DNA of 64,000 nucleotides, from NCBI GenBank assembly GCA_005046945.1, contig SUSS01000009.1:31589-95588 (forward strand). The letters run 5' to 3'. Shown here in pieces: positions 55,430 to 63,725 of this stretch. The stretch is from Tissierella creatinini (lineage in GTDB: Bacteria > Bacillota > Clostridia > Tissierellales > Tissierellaceae). A program made the translations under genes and the position numbers. The notes beneath the pieces are model-generated. The model was not told the DNA's origin. It saw nothing but the letters and a program-made list of their open reading frames with translations, and searched no databases. The stretch's first letter is position 1. Every line of letters begins with the position of its first letter.

Positions 55430-56584
55430 ATGGACTTACCAGAACGTTTTGAAGAGTTTGCCGATGCTAGAAGGCAAGGCTTTATGAGAATTAAGGAATT
55501 AAAGGATAGGGGAGGAAAGCTATGTGGTACATTCTGTCAGTTTGCTCCTTCTGAAATGATAGATGCTGCTGGTCTTTACAGAGTTGGCTTGTGTGGACAA
55601 AGTGCAGAACCAATTCCTGATGCTGAAGTTGAGCTACCAGCAAATCTTTGTCCTTTAATTAAATCTAGTTATGGATTTGCCTTAACTGAGACATGTCCTT
55701 ATGCATATTTTTCTGACTTAATAGTTGGAGAAACTACTTGTGATGGAAAGAAGAAGATGTATGAAATGCTTGGGGAAATAAAGGATGTCCATGTAATACA
55801 TCTTCCAAATAATCCTGACCCAGACCGTTCTCTTGAATATTGGACTATGGAACTCCGTTACTTTAAGGAAATCCTAGAGAAAAAATTCGATATTGAAATT
55901 ACGGATGAGATGCTGAGAGAATCTATTAAATGGGGTAATTTGGAGCGTAAACAGATGGCACATCTTTATGAATTGGGACGTTATGACCCTCCAGCTATTA
56001 CCGGAGTCCATATGAGGGCTGTAATGGAAGGTGTTCAATACATATTTGATAGAAAAGAGAGATATGAAAAAGTTCAAGAGGTATTGGACAAATGTGAAGA
56101 GGATTGGAAGAATGGCAACGGACCAATTTCAAAGGATGATAAAAGACCTAGAATATTGGTTTCAGGCGGCCCAAGTGGTGGTGTATTTGAGAAAACCATC
56201 AAGATTATTGAGGAATTAGGTGGAGTCATTGTCTGTTATGAAGGTTGTGGTGGGATAGTATCTAGGAGAAGACTAATAGAAGAATCTGAGACTAGAGATC
56301 CAATAGAGTGTATAGCAGAAAAGTATCTAGAAGTACCATGTGCTGTTATGTCACCTAATATGAGAAGATTGGATCAAGTAGCTATTACCATAGATGAATG
56401 GAAAGTAGATGGAGTGGTTGGCATTATACTTCACTCATGTAATCCATTTGGAATAGAATCTACCAATATAAAGAGAATATCAAATGAATGTGGCAAGCCA
56501 TATCTTCACCTGGAAACAGATTATGGAACTGGTGATGAAGGTCAGCTTAGAACTAGAATAGAAGCATTTTTAGAGATGCTGTAA
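55430..56584 (+). CDS. Double-cubane-cluster protein (2-hydroxyacyl-CoA dehydratase subunit family), copy B
   Basis: 384 residues. Cysteine blocks CGTFCQFAPSEM, ANLCPLIKSS, ETTCDGKKKMYE, VCYEGCGG, VPCAVMSPN and LHSCNPFGIES line up with the paralogue at 52.2 kb; the nucleotide-like stretch ILVSGGPSGGVFEKT starts the second half. It lies between the ATPase (31 bp) and permease (17 bp) genes, so it is made with the transporter and may reduce the imported compound. No activase gene is present in the window. The reaction is unknown. Confidence 0.87.
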   Translation: MDLPERFEEFADARRQGFMRIKELKDRGGKLCGTFCQFAPSEMIDAAGLYRVGLCGQSAEPIPDAEVELPANLCPLIKSSYGFALTETCPYAYFSDLIVGETTCDGKKKMYEMLGEIKDVHVIHLPNNPDPDRSLEYWTMELRYFKEILEKKFDIEITDEMLRESIKWGNLERKQMAHLYELGRYDPPAITGVHMRAVMEGVQYIFDRKERYEKVQEVLDKCEEDWKNGNGPISKDDKRPRILVSGGPSGGVFEKTIKIIEELGGVIVCYEGCGGIVSRRRLIEESETRDPIECIAEKYLEVPCAVMSPNMRRLDQVAITIDEWKVDGVVGIILHSCNPFGIESTNIKRISNECGKPYLHLETDYGTGDEGQLRTRIEAFLEML

Positions 56585-56601
56585 TGAAGGGATGAAAAAC
56601 G

Positions 56602-57429
56602 TTGAATATAGAAGAAAAAGAAGTAAAAAGAATGATTCATTCAACTAAGATGAAGGATCGAAGACAATGGAAAAAGCTAAATGGTAAGGATATTAATATC
56701 TATACTCCAATTGCCCTAATAATAATTGCAATTATTTGGACGGTTGCAGCTAATGCAGTAAATCAGCCGTTTCTTTTTCCAACATTGACAAGTGTTATGG
56801 AAAAGTTTGTAGAATCTATAACAGATTTATATGTACTTAGAAATATTGGAATTACAATGCGAAGAGTTTTAACAGGAGCATTTTATGCTTTGATATTGGG
56901 ATTGCCAATCGGTATGATAATGGGTTATTCAAAGACTATGTTAAGAGCCTTGGCTCCATTTATTAACTCTTTAAGACAGGTGCCTATTATGGCCTGGGTG
57001 CCATTATCCATAATCTGGTTTGGCCTTGGAGATGGTCCGACTATTTTTATGATTGCTTTTTCAGGTATATTTACAATTATCTTAAATACTATTGCAGGGG
57101 TCCAGGATATAGATAGGGACTATTATCATGCCGCAAGAAGTATGGGGGCTAAAACCTCTGATATTATTAAAGATGTTGTTTTACCCGGCTCATTGCCTGG
57201 TATTATTACAGGAATTAGACTAGCCATTGGTATGGGTTGGATGTCCGTTATCTGAGCGGAGTTCATAGCGACAAGTGCCGGGTTCGGCTACTTAATGGTA
57301 GAAGCACAATCTAGGATGCAAACACATTCAATTATGGCATTTATGTTTATTGCTGCTTTAATAGGGTTTGCAATTGATAGAGTGATGCTGTTAGTTGAAG
57401 GTCTTTTATTAAGATGGAAAGCAGACTAA
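56602..57429 (+). CDS. ABC transporter permease with in-frame TGA (probable selenoprotein)
   Basis: 275 residues when the TGA at 57253-57255 (codon 218) is read through. Five to six membrane segments of the BPD_transp_1 (SsuC/TauC) family, with the ATPase-contacting loop RSMGAKTSDIIKDVVLPGSLPG. The TGA falls in GWMSVI-U-AEFIATSAGFGY, exactly where family members continue with xAE and the last two membrane helices; the frame then runs to TAA at 57427. A GCCG/CGGC hairpin lies about 20-35 nt after the TGA. TTG 56602 is the probable start. A disrupted gene is the alternative. Confidence 0.82.
57270..57291 (+). other. Candidate bacterial SECIS hairpin, permease
   Basis: GUGCCG-GGUU-CGGCUAC: a GC-rich stem with a bulged U and GGU in the loop. 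The loop is 26-29 nt after the TGA, inside the usual 16-37 range. Confidence 0.6.
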
Positions 57430-57441
57430 TAAATTTTTCAC

Positions 57442-57473
57442 TTGACCTTAAAGTCGACTTTAGGGTTTATACT
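57442..57473 (+). promoter_or_regulatory. MerR-type promoter/operator
   Basis: TTGACC (57442-57447) and TATACT (57468-57473) with a 20-bp spacer, longer than normal. The spacer holds the dyad CCTTAAAGT/ACTTTAGGG. Long spacer plus centred dyad is the hallmark of MerR-family activation. Confidence 0.85.
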
Positions 57474-57492
57474 AAGTAAGGAGGTAGCTGTT

Positions 57493-57930
57493 TTGCTTAT
57501 TAAGGAAGTATGTAGTATAACAGGGCTTAGCAGTTCTACTGTAAGATATTATGATAGTCAGGGACTTCTTGGTAAGGTTGAAAGAAGATCTAATAATTAC
57601 AGGATATTTGACAATGGGGACATAGACATACTTAATTTTATCAAAAAAGCAAGAAATCTAGGATTTGACCTAGATGAAATTAAAAAGATTCTAATGATGA
57701 AAAAAAGTGGTGTAATACCTTGTAATTATGTAAACAAAAGGCTAAAGGAAAAGATAGCTTTTTTAAATACTGAAATTATTAGATTACAGAAGGAAAAAGA
57801 AAATTTGGAGAAACATCTATCGGATGCACAACAGGTATGTGGCTGTAGAGGTAAAGTATGCCATTATATTGAAGGTGTTGAAGAAGAACATGTTAATGCA
57901 GATTTAAGAATATCTTCACATAATTTTTAA
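57493..57930 (+). CDS. MerR-family regulator with Cys-rich C-terminus
   Basis: 145 residues from TTG 57493 (AAGGAGG at 57478-57484, 8-bp spacing; the frame upstream to 57442 overlaps the promoter). Helix-turn-helix IKEVCSITGLSSSTVRYYDSQGLL, a coiled coil near residues 85-120, then VCGCRGKVCHYIEG with C-x-C-x4-C, like metal-sensing loops. It probably binds the operator just upstream and switches itself and the downstream binding-protein gene. Metal or organometal as the inducer is inferred. Confidence 0.88.
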   Translation: MLIKEVCSITGLSSSTVRYYDSQGLLGKVERRSNNYRIFDNGDIDILNFIKKARNLGFDLDEIKKILMMKKSGVIPCNYVNKRLKEKIAFLNTEIIRLQKEKENLEKHLSDAQQVCGCRGKVCHYIEGVEEEHVNADLRISSHNF

Positions 57931-57980
57931 GAAATCCTTGCTACATAATGAGTGGTTAAAACTAAAGAGGAGGCTTACAT

Positions 57981-59198
57981 ATGAAAAAAAGAATTATTGC
58001 TATGGTTTTAGTATTAGCAATGGGAGCAGTTTTTCTAGTTGGATGTACGGACAGCAGTAAGGAAACTATAATTCAGCAGGTAGATTATGATCCGGTAGCT
58101 GAGGTAGCAAAATATGAGCTAGGTGAATTATCTGATTTTGAAAAGAATTTTGTAGTACAAATGGGTTACAATAACTGTGACCATATGGTTCCGGCTATAA
58201 TTGGAGATTTAGCAGGCATTTATGACGCATTAGACCTTAATGTTGTAGTAACTAAGACGGGTAAGATAATGCAAGCTATGGCATCAAGCGAAATGCAAGT
58301 AGGGTATCAGGGAATCAGTGGGGCTATTCGTTCCGTAAATGAAGGAGCACCGCTATTTATGGCTGCAGCAAACCACTTAGGTGGTTCAAGATACTTGGTT
58401 GCTAGTAATGAAATCAAGGAGCCTAAAGACTTAATTGGTAAGAGATTGGCTATATCTGCCAGTTCAGAAACTAGTCCTGAATGGATTAGATGGTGTGAAG
58501 AGTTAGGAATTCCTGTAGAATTATCGAATTATCAAGTTGTAGAAATGGCACAAGCTGATGCTTTATTTGCCATAAAGGCAGGTCAACTAGATGCTTTTGT
58601 TTGTTGTGACCCATATGCTTCTCAGGCTGAATTTGAAGGTATAGGACATATAATGGGAACAGGTTGGGGAGCATTTTACCCTGAAGATGAGACCAATACT
58701 GGTGCGGTAGAAGATTGGGGTATATGCTGTATTTACGCTATGAGTGATGATTTCTATGAACAATGTCCTGAGCTTTCAAAGAGACTAGTTCTTGCTCATG
58801 CACTTGCAATAGAGTACCTATATGAGCATCCATATAATGCAGGTATGATGTTTGCAGAAGGATTTGGGGTTGATCCTGAAGTAGGTCTGAAAACTGTTTA
58901 TATGAAGACAGTAGCAGAGGGCAGAACTATTACTTGGGAATTTACTAAACAGAATTTAGATAATTACATCCAATATTATTATGATTATAATATACCGGAA
59001 AAAGATATACCTAATATCAATGACATTGAGAAATTTATGTCCGTAGAGTTACTTGCTTCTTCTGGTGTAGGAGATTTTAGTAAATTTATTGAAGAGGAAA
59101 TTGATGAGTTATTCCCAATTGGGGATACTTATGAAGAGTGGTTAGCAAAAGCTAAGACAATCGATGGTATAGAAGAAACAACTGCAAGTGCAAAATAG
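57981..59198 (+). CDS. Cys-rich substrate-binding lipoprotein (NitT/TauT type)
   Basis: 405 residues; lipobox LVGC with C22. NMT1/SsuA-like domain (VVQMGYNNCDHMVPAIIGDLAGIYDAL). Unusual cysteines NNCDHM, FVCCDPYA and WGICCIYA lie in the segments that frame the ligand cleft, so thiol coordination of a soft metal or organometal ligand is suggested. It lies after the MerR gene, close to the permease, and probably feeds that importer. RBS AGAGGAGG. Confidence 0.85.
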   Translation: MKKRIIAMVLVLAMGAVFLVGCTDSSKETIIQQVDYDPVAEVAKYELGELSDFEKNFVVQMGYNNCDHMVPAIIGDLAGIYDALDLNVVVTKTGKIMQAMASSEMQVGYQGISGAIRSVNEGAPLFMAAANHLGGSRYLVASNEIKEPKDLIGKRLAISASSETSPEWIRWCEELGIPVELSNYQVVEMAQADALFAIKAGQLDAFVCCDPYASQAEFEGIGHIMGTGWGAFYPEDETNTGAVEDWGICCIYAMSDDFYEQCPELSKRLVLAHALAIEYLYEHPYNAGMMFAEGFGVDPEVGLKTVYMKTVAEGRTITWEFTKQNLDNYIQYYYDYNIPEKDIPNINDIEKFMSVELLASSGVGDFSKFIEEEIDELFPIGDTYEEWLAKAKTIDGIEETTASAK

Positions 59199-59539
59199 AG
59201 GAAAAAATCCAATATAAATATACAAAGAAAAGGGAGTTCATATGAGCTCCCTTTCTTTGTATATTTTTTTATTACGAATAGGAAAGTTCTACTTTGAATC
59301 TTCTGCATATAATAGAACTTTTCGTCAATGAGTAACAAGAAAAGCTACATATAACGCTTCTTTAGAAGCTTTTCTTATTCTGAAAGGTTTAGGATAAATA
59401 ACTAGACGTGATATAGAGAAATGCTATAACCTTAGAGCCTCATATTAAAAATACCTATTTAACAATTAGAAACAAAGGTGGTAATATAAATACTTGTTGC
59501 AAGAATCGACAAAAATATATAAAAAAGGGGGAAGAATTT
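59199..59539 (+). other. Intergenic region with three hairpins
   Basis: After the terminator at 59216-59271, AAAGTTCTA/TAGAACTTT (59283-59321) and AGAAAAGCT/AGCTTTTCT (59338-59375) form two more stems, followed by about 160 bp without clear signals before the next gene. Confidence 0.5.
59216..59271. terminator. Terminator after the binding lipoprotein
   Basis: ATATACAAAGAAA-GGGAG pairs with CTCCC-TTTCTTTGTATAT, and TTTTTTT follows. Confidence 0.92.
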
Positions 59540-60574
59540 ATGAAAACAAAGAATAAAGTATTTTTAGTACTTGCTTTAGTACTTGCTGTTTCACTTGCTT
59601 TAACAGCTTTTTCTATAAATTCCCAAGAGCAAGACAAGTTTAAAATTGGTTATGTACCAGTAGCAGGAAATGTCCTTTATTATATTGCTAATGATTTAGG
59701 ATATTTTGCAGAAGAAGGTATGGATGTAAAATTGAAGTCATTTAAAAATGACCAAAAGGGTTTAGAGGCCTTGATGGCTGATAAAATCAATACAGGAGCA
59801 TTTGCAACATCTGATGAATTATCATTAATTGATAGTGGTGCAGACTTGACAATACATGGTGGAGCCATAGCTCAAGCTAGTGGAATTATTACATTGGCTG
59901 ATAGAGCTGATGAATTTAAGAGCTTTAATGATTACATAGGAAAAAAAATAGGTTTAGTAAAAGGATCTTCAGAAGATGTATTGTTTAGATTAGGAATGAC
60001 TGAAGCAGGTCTTGATGTAGACAAAGATGTAACTATTGTTGAATTGGATTCACAAGACTCTTTAATAAAGGCTATTAAAAAAGGCGAAATCGATGCAGCT
60101 AGCCTTAATATGGGGAATATAAAGGCTTCAAATCTTGAAGGTCTTAAAACACCAATGTATTTCAATGAAGTTAGAGAGCTGCTAGCTAGTATTAGTCAGA
60201 TTTCAAAGACTTCAGCTTTAGAGGGAAATAAAGAATTATATAATAAGCTTAATAGAGCCTTAATTAAAGCATATAAAGTTTATTTACAAGATCACGATAA
60301 AACAATTGAAGTTATGAAAAAATATGTAAAAGCTGATAAGGATACACTTATGGCACAAGCATATGATGAAAACATTCTGATTAACCCAAATCCAAATAAG
60401 AATTATATTTATAATTTCTTAAAAGACATGGATCAAGTTGGATATATTGAATCAGATAGGGATTTTGATACAGTCATAGACGAAGATATTTACATAGCTG
60501 CATTGGAAACACTAGTAGAAGAAGATCCTGCTGAAGGTGTTTACATGCAATTAAAAAGCGAACTTGTAACCTGA
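59540..60574 (+). CDS. Second NitT/TauT-type substrate-binding protein
   Basis: 344 residues with signal peptide (residues 1-25, no lipobox cysteine). FKIGYVPVAGNVLYYIANDLGYFAEEGMDVKL is the NMT1/SsuA fold start. It has no cysteine pairs, unlike the binding protein at 58 kb. No permease or ATPase directly follows, so it may use the importer encoded at 54.5-57.4 kb, or serve as a sensor. It leads the transcription unit with the MerB-like lyase gene; its stop TGA is soon followed by TAG, so it is a true end. Confidence 0.83.
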   Translation: MKTKNKVFLVLALVLAVSLALTAFSINSQEQDKFKIGYVPVAGNVLYYIANDLGYFAEEGMDVKLKSFKNDQKGLEALMADKINTGAFATSDELSLIDSGADLTIHGGAIAQASGIITLADRADEFKSFNDYIGKKIGLVKGSSEDVLFRLGMTEAGLDVDKDVTIVELDSQDSLIKAIKKGEIDAASLNMGNIKASNLEGLKTPMYFNEVRELLASISQISKTSALEGNKELYNKLNRALIKAYKVYLQDHDKTIEVMKKYVKADKDTLMAQAYDENILINPNPNKNYIYNFLKDMDQVGYIESDRDFDTVIDEDIYIAALETLVEEDPAEGVYMQLKSELVT

Positions 60575-60651
60575 AAGTAGTAAAAATTGTGCTCTAGGTA
60601 GAGCATTAAAACTTTAAAAAAATTCAACATGAAGTATTTGAGGGGGCAAGT

Positions 60652-61338
60652 ATGATTATGGAGATTAACACAATTAGAGGCCTTAGAAATTTAAAGAGAA
60701 AAAAAGAATATTCAAGTCTTTCTGAAATAGAACAAAGGGTGAGGAAATCCTTAATTAACTATGTTGTGAATAATTCAATTCCCTTCAATATAAACTTAGA
60801 TTCTGTTGATTTATTGAATATTGACAACATTTCAGAATTTAGTATTAAGGAAATTATCAAGGGACTTGTAGCCAAAAGAATATTGAGCATGGATCAGGAG
60901 GGAGATATTAATTTTCTCTATCCTGTTTCGGCTCTTCCAACAAATCATATAGTTACCTTAGGAGATGGCCGAAGCTTCAATTCCATGTGTGGAATAGATG
61001 CCTTGGGCTCTACAATGACATTTAATCAAGATGTACATATAGAATCAGTATGCAGTCACTGTGGAGAAAGAATAGTCATAGATGTAAAGAATCGGAATCT
61101 AGAATATTTATCATCTGAGGAAATACATGTGATACATATGGAAGCATCCGAGAATGAAGACTGGGCAGTGAACTGCTGAAACTTCATGAACTACTTCTGT
61201 ACGAAGGAACATTGCAATACATGGCTAAATGAAGCAGGCTTAAGTGACAAGGATATATTCCCTGTAGACATAAGAACGGGCTTTATGATAGGAAAATATG
61301 CATTTAGCGAAGAACAAAATACTGAAGATGGTATTTAG
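60652..61338 (+). CDS. MerB-like organometal lyase with in-frame TGA (probable selenoprotein)
   Basis: 228 residues after read-through of TGA 61177-61179 (codon 176). The N-terminal winged helix is followed by the MerB core: FNSMCGIDALG (C-x-x-D, matching MerB Cys96/Asp99), VCSHCGERI, and WAVNC-U-NFMNYFC. In MerB this last place is Cys159-Cys160, so the catalytic Cys is kept and the second Cys is Sec. The frame continues to TAG 61336 with MerB-like sequence. MerB cleaves carbon-mercury bonds; other organometals are possible. It matches what I recall as SaoL. Confidence 0.82.
61190..61210 (+). other. Candidate bacterial SECIS hairpin, lyase
   Basis: CUUC-UGUAC-GAAG with GU in the loop; the loop G lies 20 nt after the TGA. 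The stem is short. Confidence 0.5.
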
Positions 61339-61373
61339 GATTTAGGAACATTGGTTAAGAAGGGGGATTAGAG

Positions 61374-62213
61374 ATGAAGAAAAAACTATTATTTGTCTTG
61401 TTTCTATTGGCAATAATGGTTATTGGAATTGGATGCAGCGCTACAACAGATCAACCACTAAAAGATGATGAAAGAGTAATTACAGAAGAGACTGGAAATA
61501 CCGGTGAAGAAAAGAAAGTACTACGTATAGGTACTCCTGGTCAGCACTATCCATGGAACTTTTTTGAAGCTGGGCAGTTAAAAGGTGCTGATATCGAGAC
61601 TATACAAGAAATAACTCGAAGGATTGGATATGAAGCAAAATTCGATATTATGGCATTTGAGGCTCTATACGGTTCAATAGATACTAATAGAATTGATACA
61701 GGAGCATGACAGTTAACTATCACGCAGGAGCGTGAAAAGTCTTACATATTCTCTGAAGAATATTCATATACACCATTTCATTTAGTTGTTCGTGAAGGAG
61801 AAGCAGAAATCAACTCAATGGAAGATTTAATAGGCAAGAGATTTATAGCCAACCCATCCTATGTTGCATATCAATTTATAACTGAATATATTGAGGAAAA
61901 CAATCTTCAAGGACAAATTGAGCTTATTGCTTCTGAAGCAGAACCATTTATGGAAATCCAGTTGGGACGAGCTGATGCAACATTTTCTTCTTTAGTCTTA
62001 TTTAATGAGAAAAAGGAAAAAGGAGAATATGATTTAAAAGTTGTAGGTGAAGCTATTGGAGAACAAAGACATGCTTTTCCTTTTAGAAAAGATGTAGATC
62101 CGGAGTTTTTGGAGCAATTCAATAATGCATTAAGGGAAATGAAGGAAGATGGTTTCATGAGTGACTTGTTTATTAAATATTTTGATTTAGATATTTCGAA
62201 GTCACAAATGTAA
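61374..62213 (+). CDS. Amino-acid-type ABC binding lipoprotein with in-frame TGA (probable selenoprotein)
   Basis: 279 residues after read-through of TGA 61707-61709 (codon 112). Lipobox GIGC with C21. Family-3 binding-protein motif: RIDTGA-U-QLTITQEREKSYIFSEEYSY, where relatives read D-x-x-x-N-Q-(I/V)-T-(I/V)-T-x-x-R; Sec thus sits in the ligand cleft. The downstream half (from 61818) is intact and in frame. The permease and ATPase genes follow. It would bind a soft, sulfur/selenium- or metal-linked ligand. It fits my memory of SaoB. Confidence 0.84.
61718..61737 (+). other. Candidate bacterial SECIS hairpin, binding protein
   Basis: UCACGC-AGGA-GCGUGA, a perfect 6-bp stem; the first loop G lies 18 nt after the TGA. 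Confidence 0.6.
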
Positions 62214-62245
62214 ATTTTGTTGTTAGGTAAGGTTGGGAGGTTAGA

Positions 62246-62914
62246 ATGGGATTTCAATTTGATTTTTTTATTAATGTTTTTCGAGAAATTCTACCATATT
62301 TTAAATATACGATATTGATAGCCATAGCAGCATTTTTTTTATCCATAATATTTGCCTTAATTATATCCACTAGTATGATGCTTAATATCAAAGGCTTATC
62401 TAGATTTTTCAAAGTCTATATATCATTTTTTCGTTCTACACCCTTGGTATCACAATTATTCTTTTTTTATTTTGGCTTGCCGCAAATTTTTCCAGCTATT
62501 TCGAAATTGAGTTCTATGACTTGTTTGATATTGATTTTGTCTCTAAATGAGGCTGCATTTATGGCAGAGATAATTCGTGGAGCATTTTCCTCGATTCCAA
62601 AGGGACAACTTCAAGCGGCAAAATCCATTGGGATGACTACAAAGCAGGCAATGCAACATATCATGATTCCTCAAGTCATAAGGATAGCCTTGCCTGGCTT
62701 ATCAAACTCTATAATATGCTTGACAAAGGGATCAGCTGTGGGATTTACTGTAGGTGTAATGGAAATGATGACAGCTGCTAAGATTGTTACTGCTAGAACT
62801 TATCGAACAATGGAAGTCTATGTTGCAGTATTGTTTGTCTATTGGGCTATTGTAATTGTTTTAACAAAATTTCAATCCAAGTTAGAAAATACCCTTAATC
62901 GTGGATATATATAG
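62246..62914 (+). CDS. Polar-amino-acid-type ABC permease
   Basis: 222 residues, about five membrane segments of the HisM/GlnP family; FFRSTPLVSQLFFFYFGLP and the ATPase-docking loop GQLQAAKSIGMTTKQAMQHIMIPQ are typical. A homodimer is likely since only one permease is present. 33 bp after the binding-protein gene and 9 bp before the ATPase gene. Confidence 0.93.
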   Translation: MGFQFDFFINVFREILPYFKYTILIAIAAFFLSIIFALIISTSMMLNIKGLSRFFKVYISFFRSTPLVSQLFFFYFGLPQIFPAISKLSSMTCLILILSLNEAAFMAEIIRGAFSSIPKGQLQAAKSIGMTTKQAMQHIMIPQVIRIALPGLSNSIICLTKGSAVGFTVGVMEMMTAAKIVTARTYRTMEVYVAVLFVYWAIVIVLTKFQSKLENTLNRGYI

Positions 62915-62922
62915 GTGATAAA

Positions 62923-63666
62923 ATGATAGAGATAAAAAACCTCCATTGCCAATATGGAGACCATAAAGTATTAAAGGGGATTAATACCACCATCAAAAAA
63001 GGAGATAAAATAGCTATTATTGGACCATCTGGATCTGGAAAATCAACTTTTTTAAAATCCCTGAATTATCTGGTGGAGCCAACAATGGGAACTTTTGAAT
63101 CTGAAAATTTAAAAGTCGATTTTGAAAGTATAAGTCCTAGTGAGATTCAAAAAATTCGCATGAAGTCTGCCATGGTTTTTCAACAACATGAATTGTTTTT
63201 AAATAAGACGGTGTTTGAAAATATTTTACTTCCAATGACGGTAGTTCAAAATATTCCCATGGATAAAGCCATGAAGGAAGCCCATGAAATTTTAGAAAAA
63301 GTAGGGCTAGTGGATAAAAAAGATAAGTATCCACTTATGCTTTCTGGTGGTGAGCAACAACGTGTTGGGATAGGAAGAGCTTTAGCTGTCCATGCTCCAT
63401 TACTACTACTGGATGAACCAACTTCATCTTTAGATCCTGAATTGGTAGGTGGCTTGTTATCATTAATCCAATCCTTAAATGAACAAGAAGAAAGAACCAT
63501 GATTCTTGTTAGCCATTCTTTAAATTTCGTGAAAGAAATAGCCAATCGAATTATTTTCTTGTACGAAGGAGAGATATTATTAGAAGGATCAAGAGATTAT
63601 ATTTTCTCTGGTGCATCAAATCCAATTCTTGAAAAGTTCCTTTATAATTTGAAGTTGGCCAATTGA
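62923..63666 (+). CDS. Polar-amino-acid-type ABC ATPase
   Basis: 247 residues. GPSGSGKST (Walker A), VFQQHELF (Q-loop), LSGGEQQRVGIGRALA (signature), LLLLDEPTSSLD (Walker B) and VSHSL (switch His). It powers the permease directly upstream. Last gene of the lyase-transporter operon, closed by a terminator. Confidence 0.94.
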   Translation: MIEIKNLHCQYGDHKVLKGINTTIKKGDKIAIIGPSGSGKSTFLKSLNYLVEPTMGTFESENLKVDFESISPSEIQKIRMKSAMVFQQHELFLNKTVFENILLPMTVVQNIPMDKAMKEAHEILEKVGLVDKKDKYPLMLSGGEQQRVGIGRALAVHAPLLLLDEPTSSLDPELVGGLLSLIQSLNEQEERTMILVSHSLNFVKEIANRIIFLYEGEILLEGSRDYIFSGASNPILEKFLYNLKLAN

Positions 63667-63684
63667 TTTGGAAATTGGATAAAT

Positions 63685-63718
63685 AAAAACCCTTTTGCTT
63701 ATAAACAAAAGGGTTTTT
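63685..63718. terminator. Terminator of the lyase-transporter operon
   Basis: AAAAACCCTTTTG pairs with CAAAAGGGTTTTT. Its T side is followed by ACTTATT and then a group II intron. Confidence 0.93.
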
Positions 63719-63725
63719 ACTTATT

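Noticed and set aside
60572-60580. Read-through of the TGA ending the second NitT-type binding protein
   Set aside because: TAG follows almost at once, and the protein already has normal length.
56602-62213. Calling the three TGA-interrupted genes pseudogenes
   Set aside because: All three breaks are TGA, never TAA or TAG; the frames and motifs continue without any other lesion, and each TGA is followed by a hairpin at the expected spacing.
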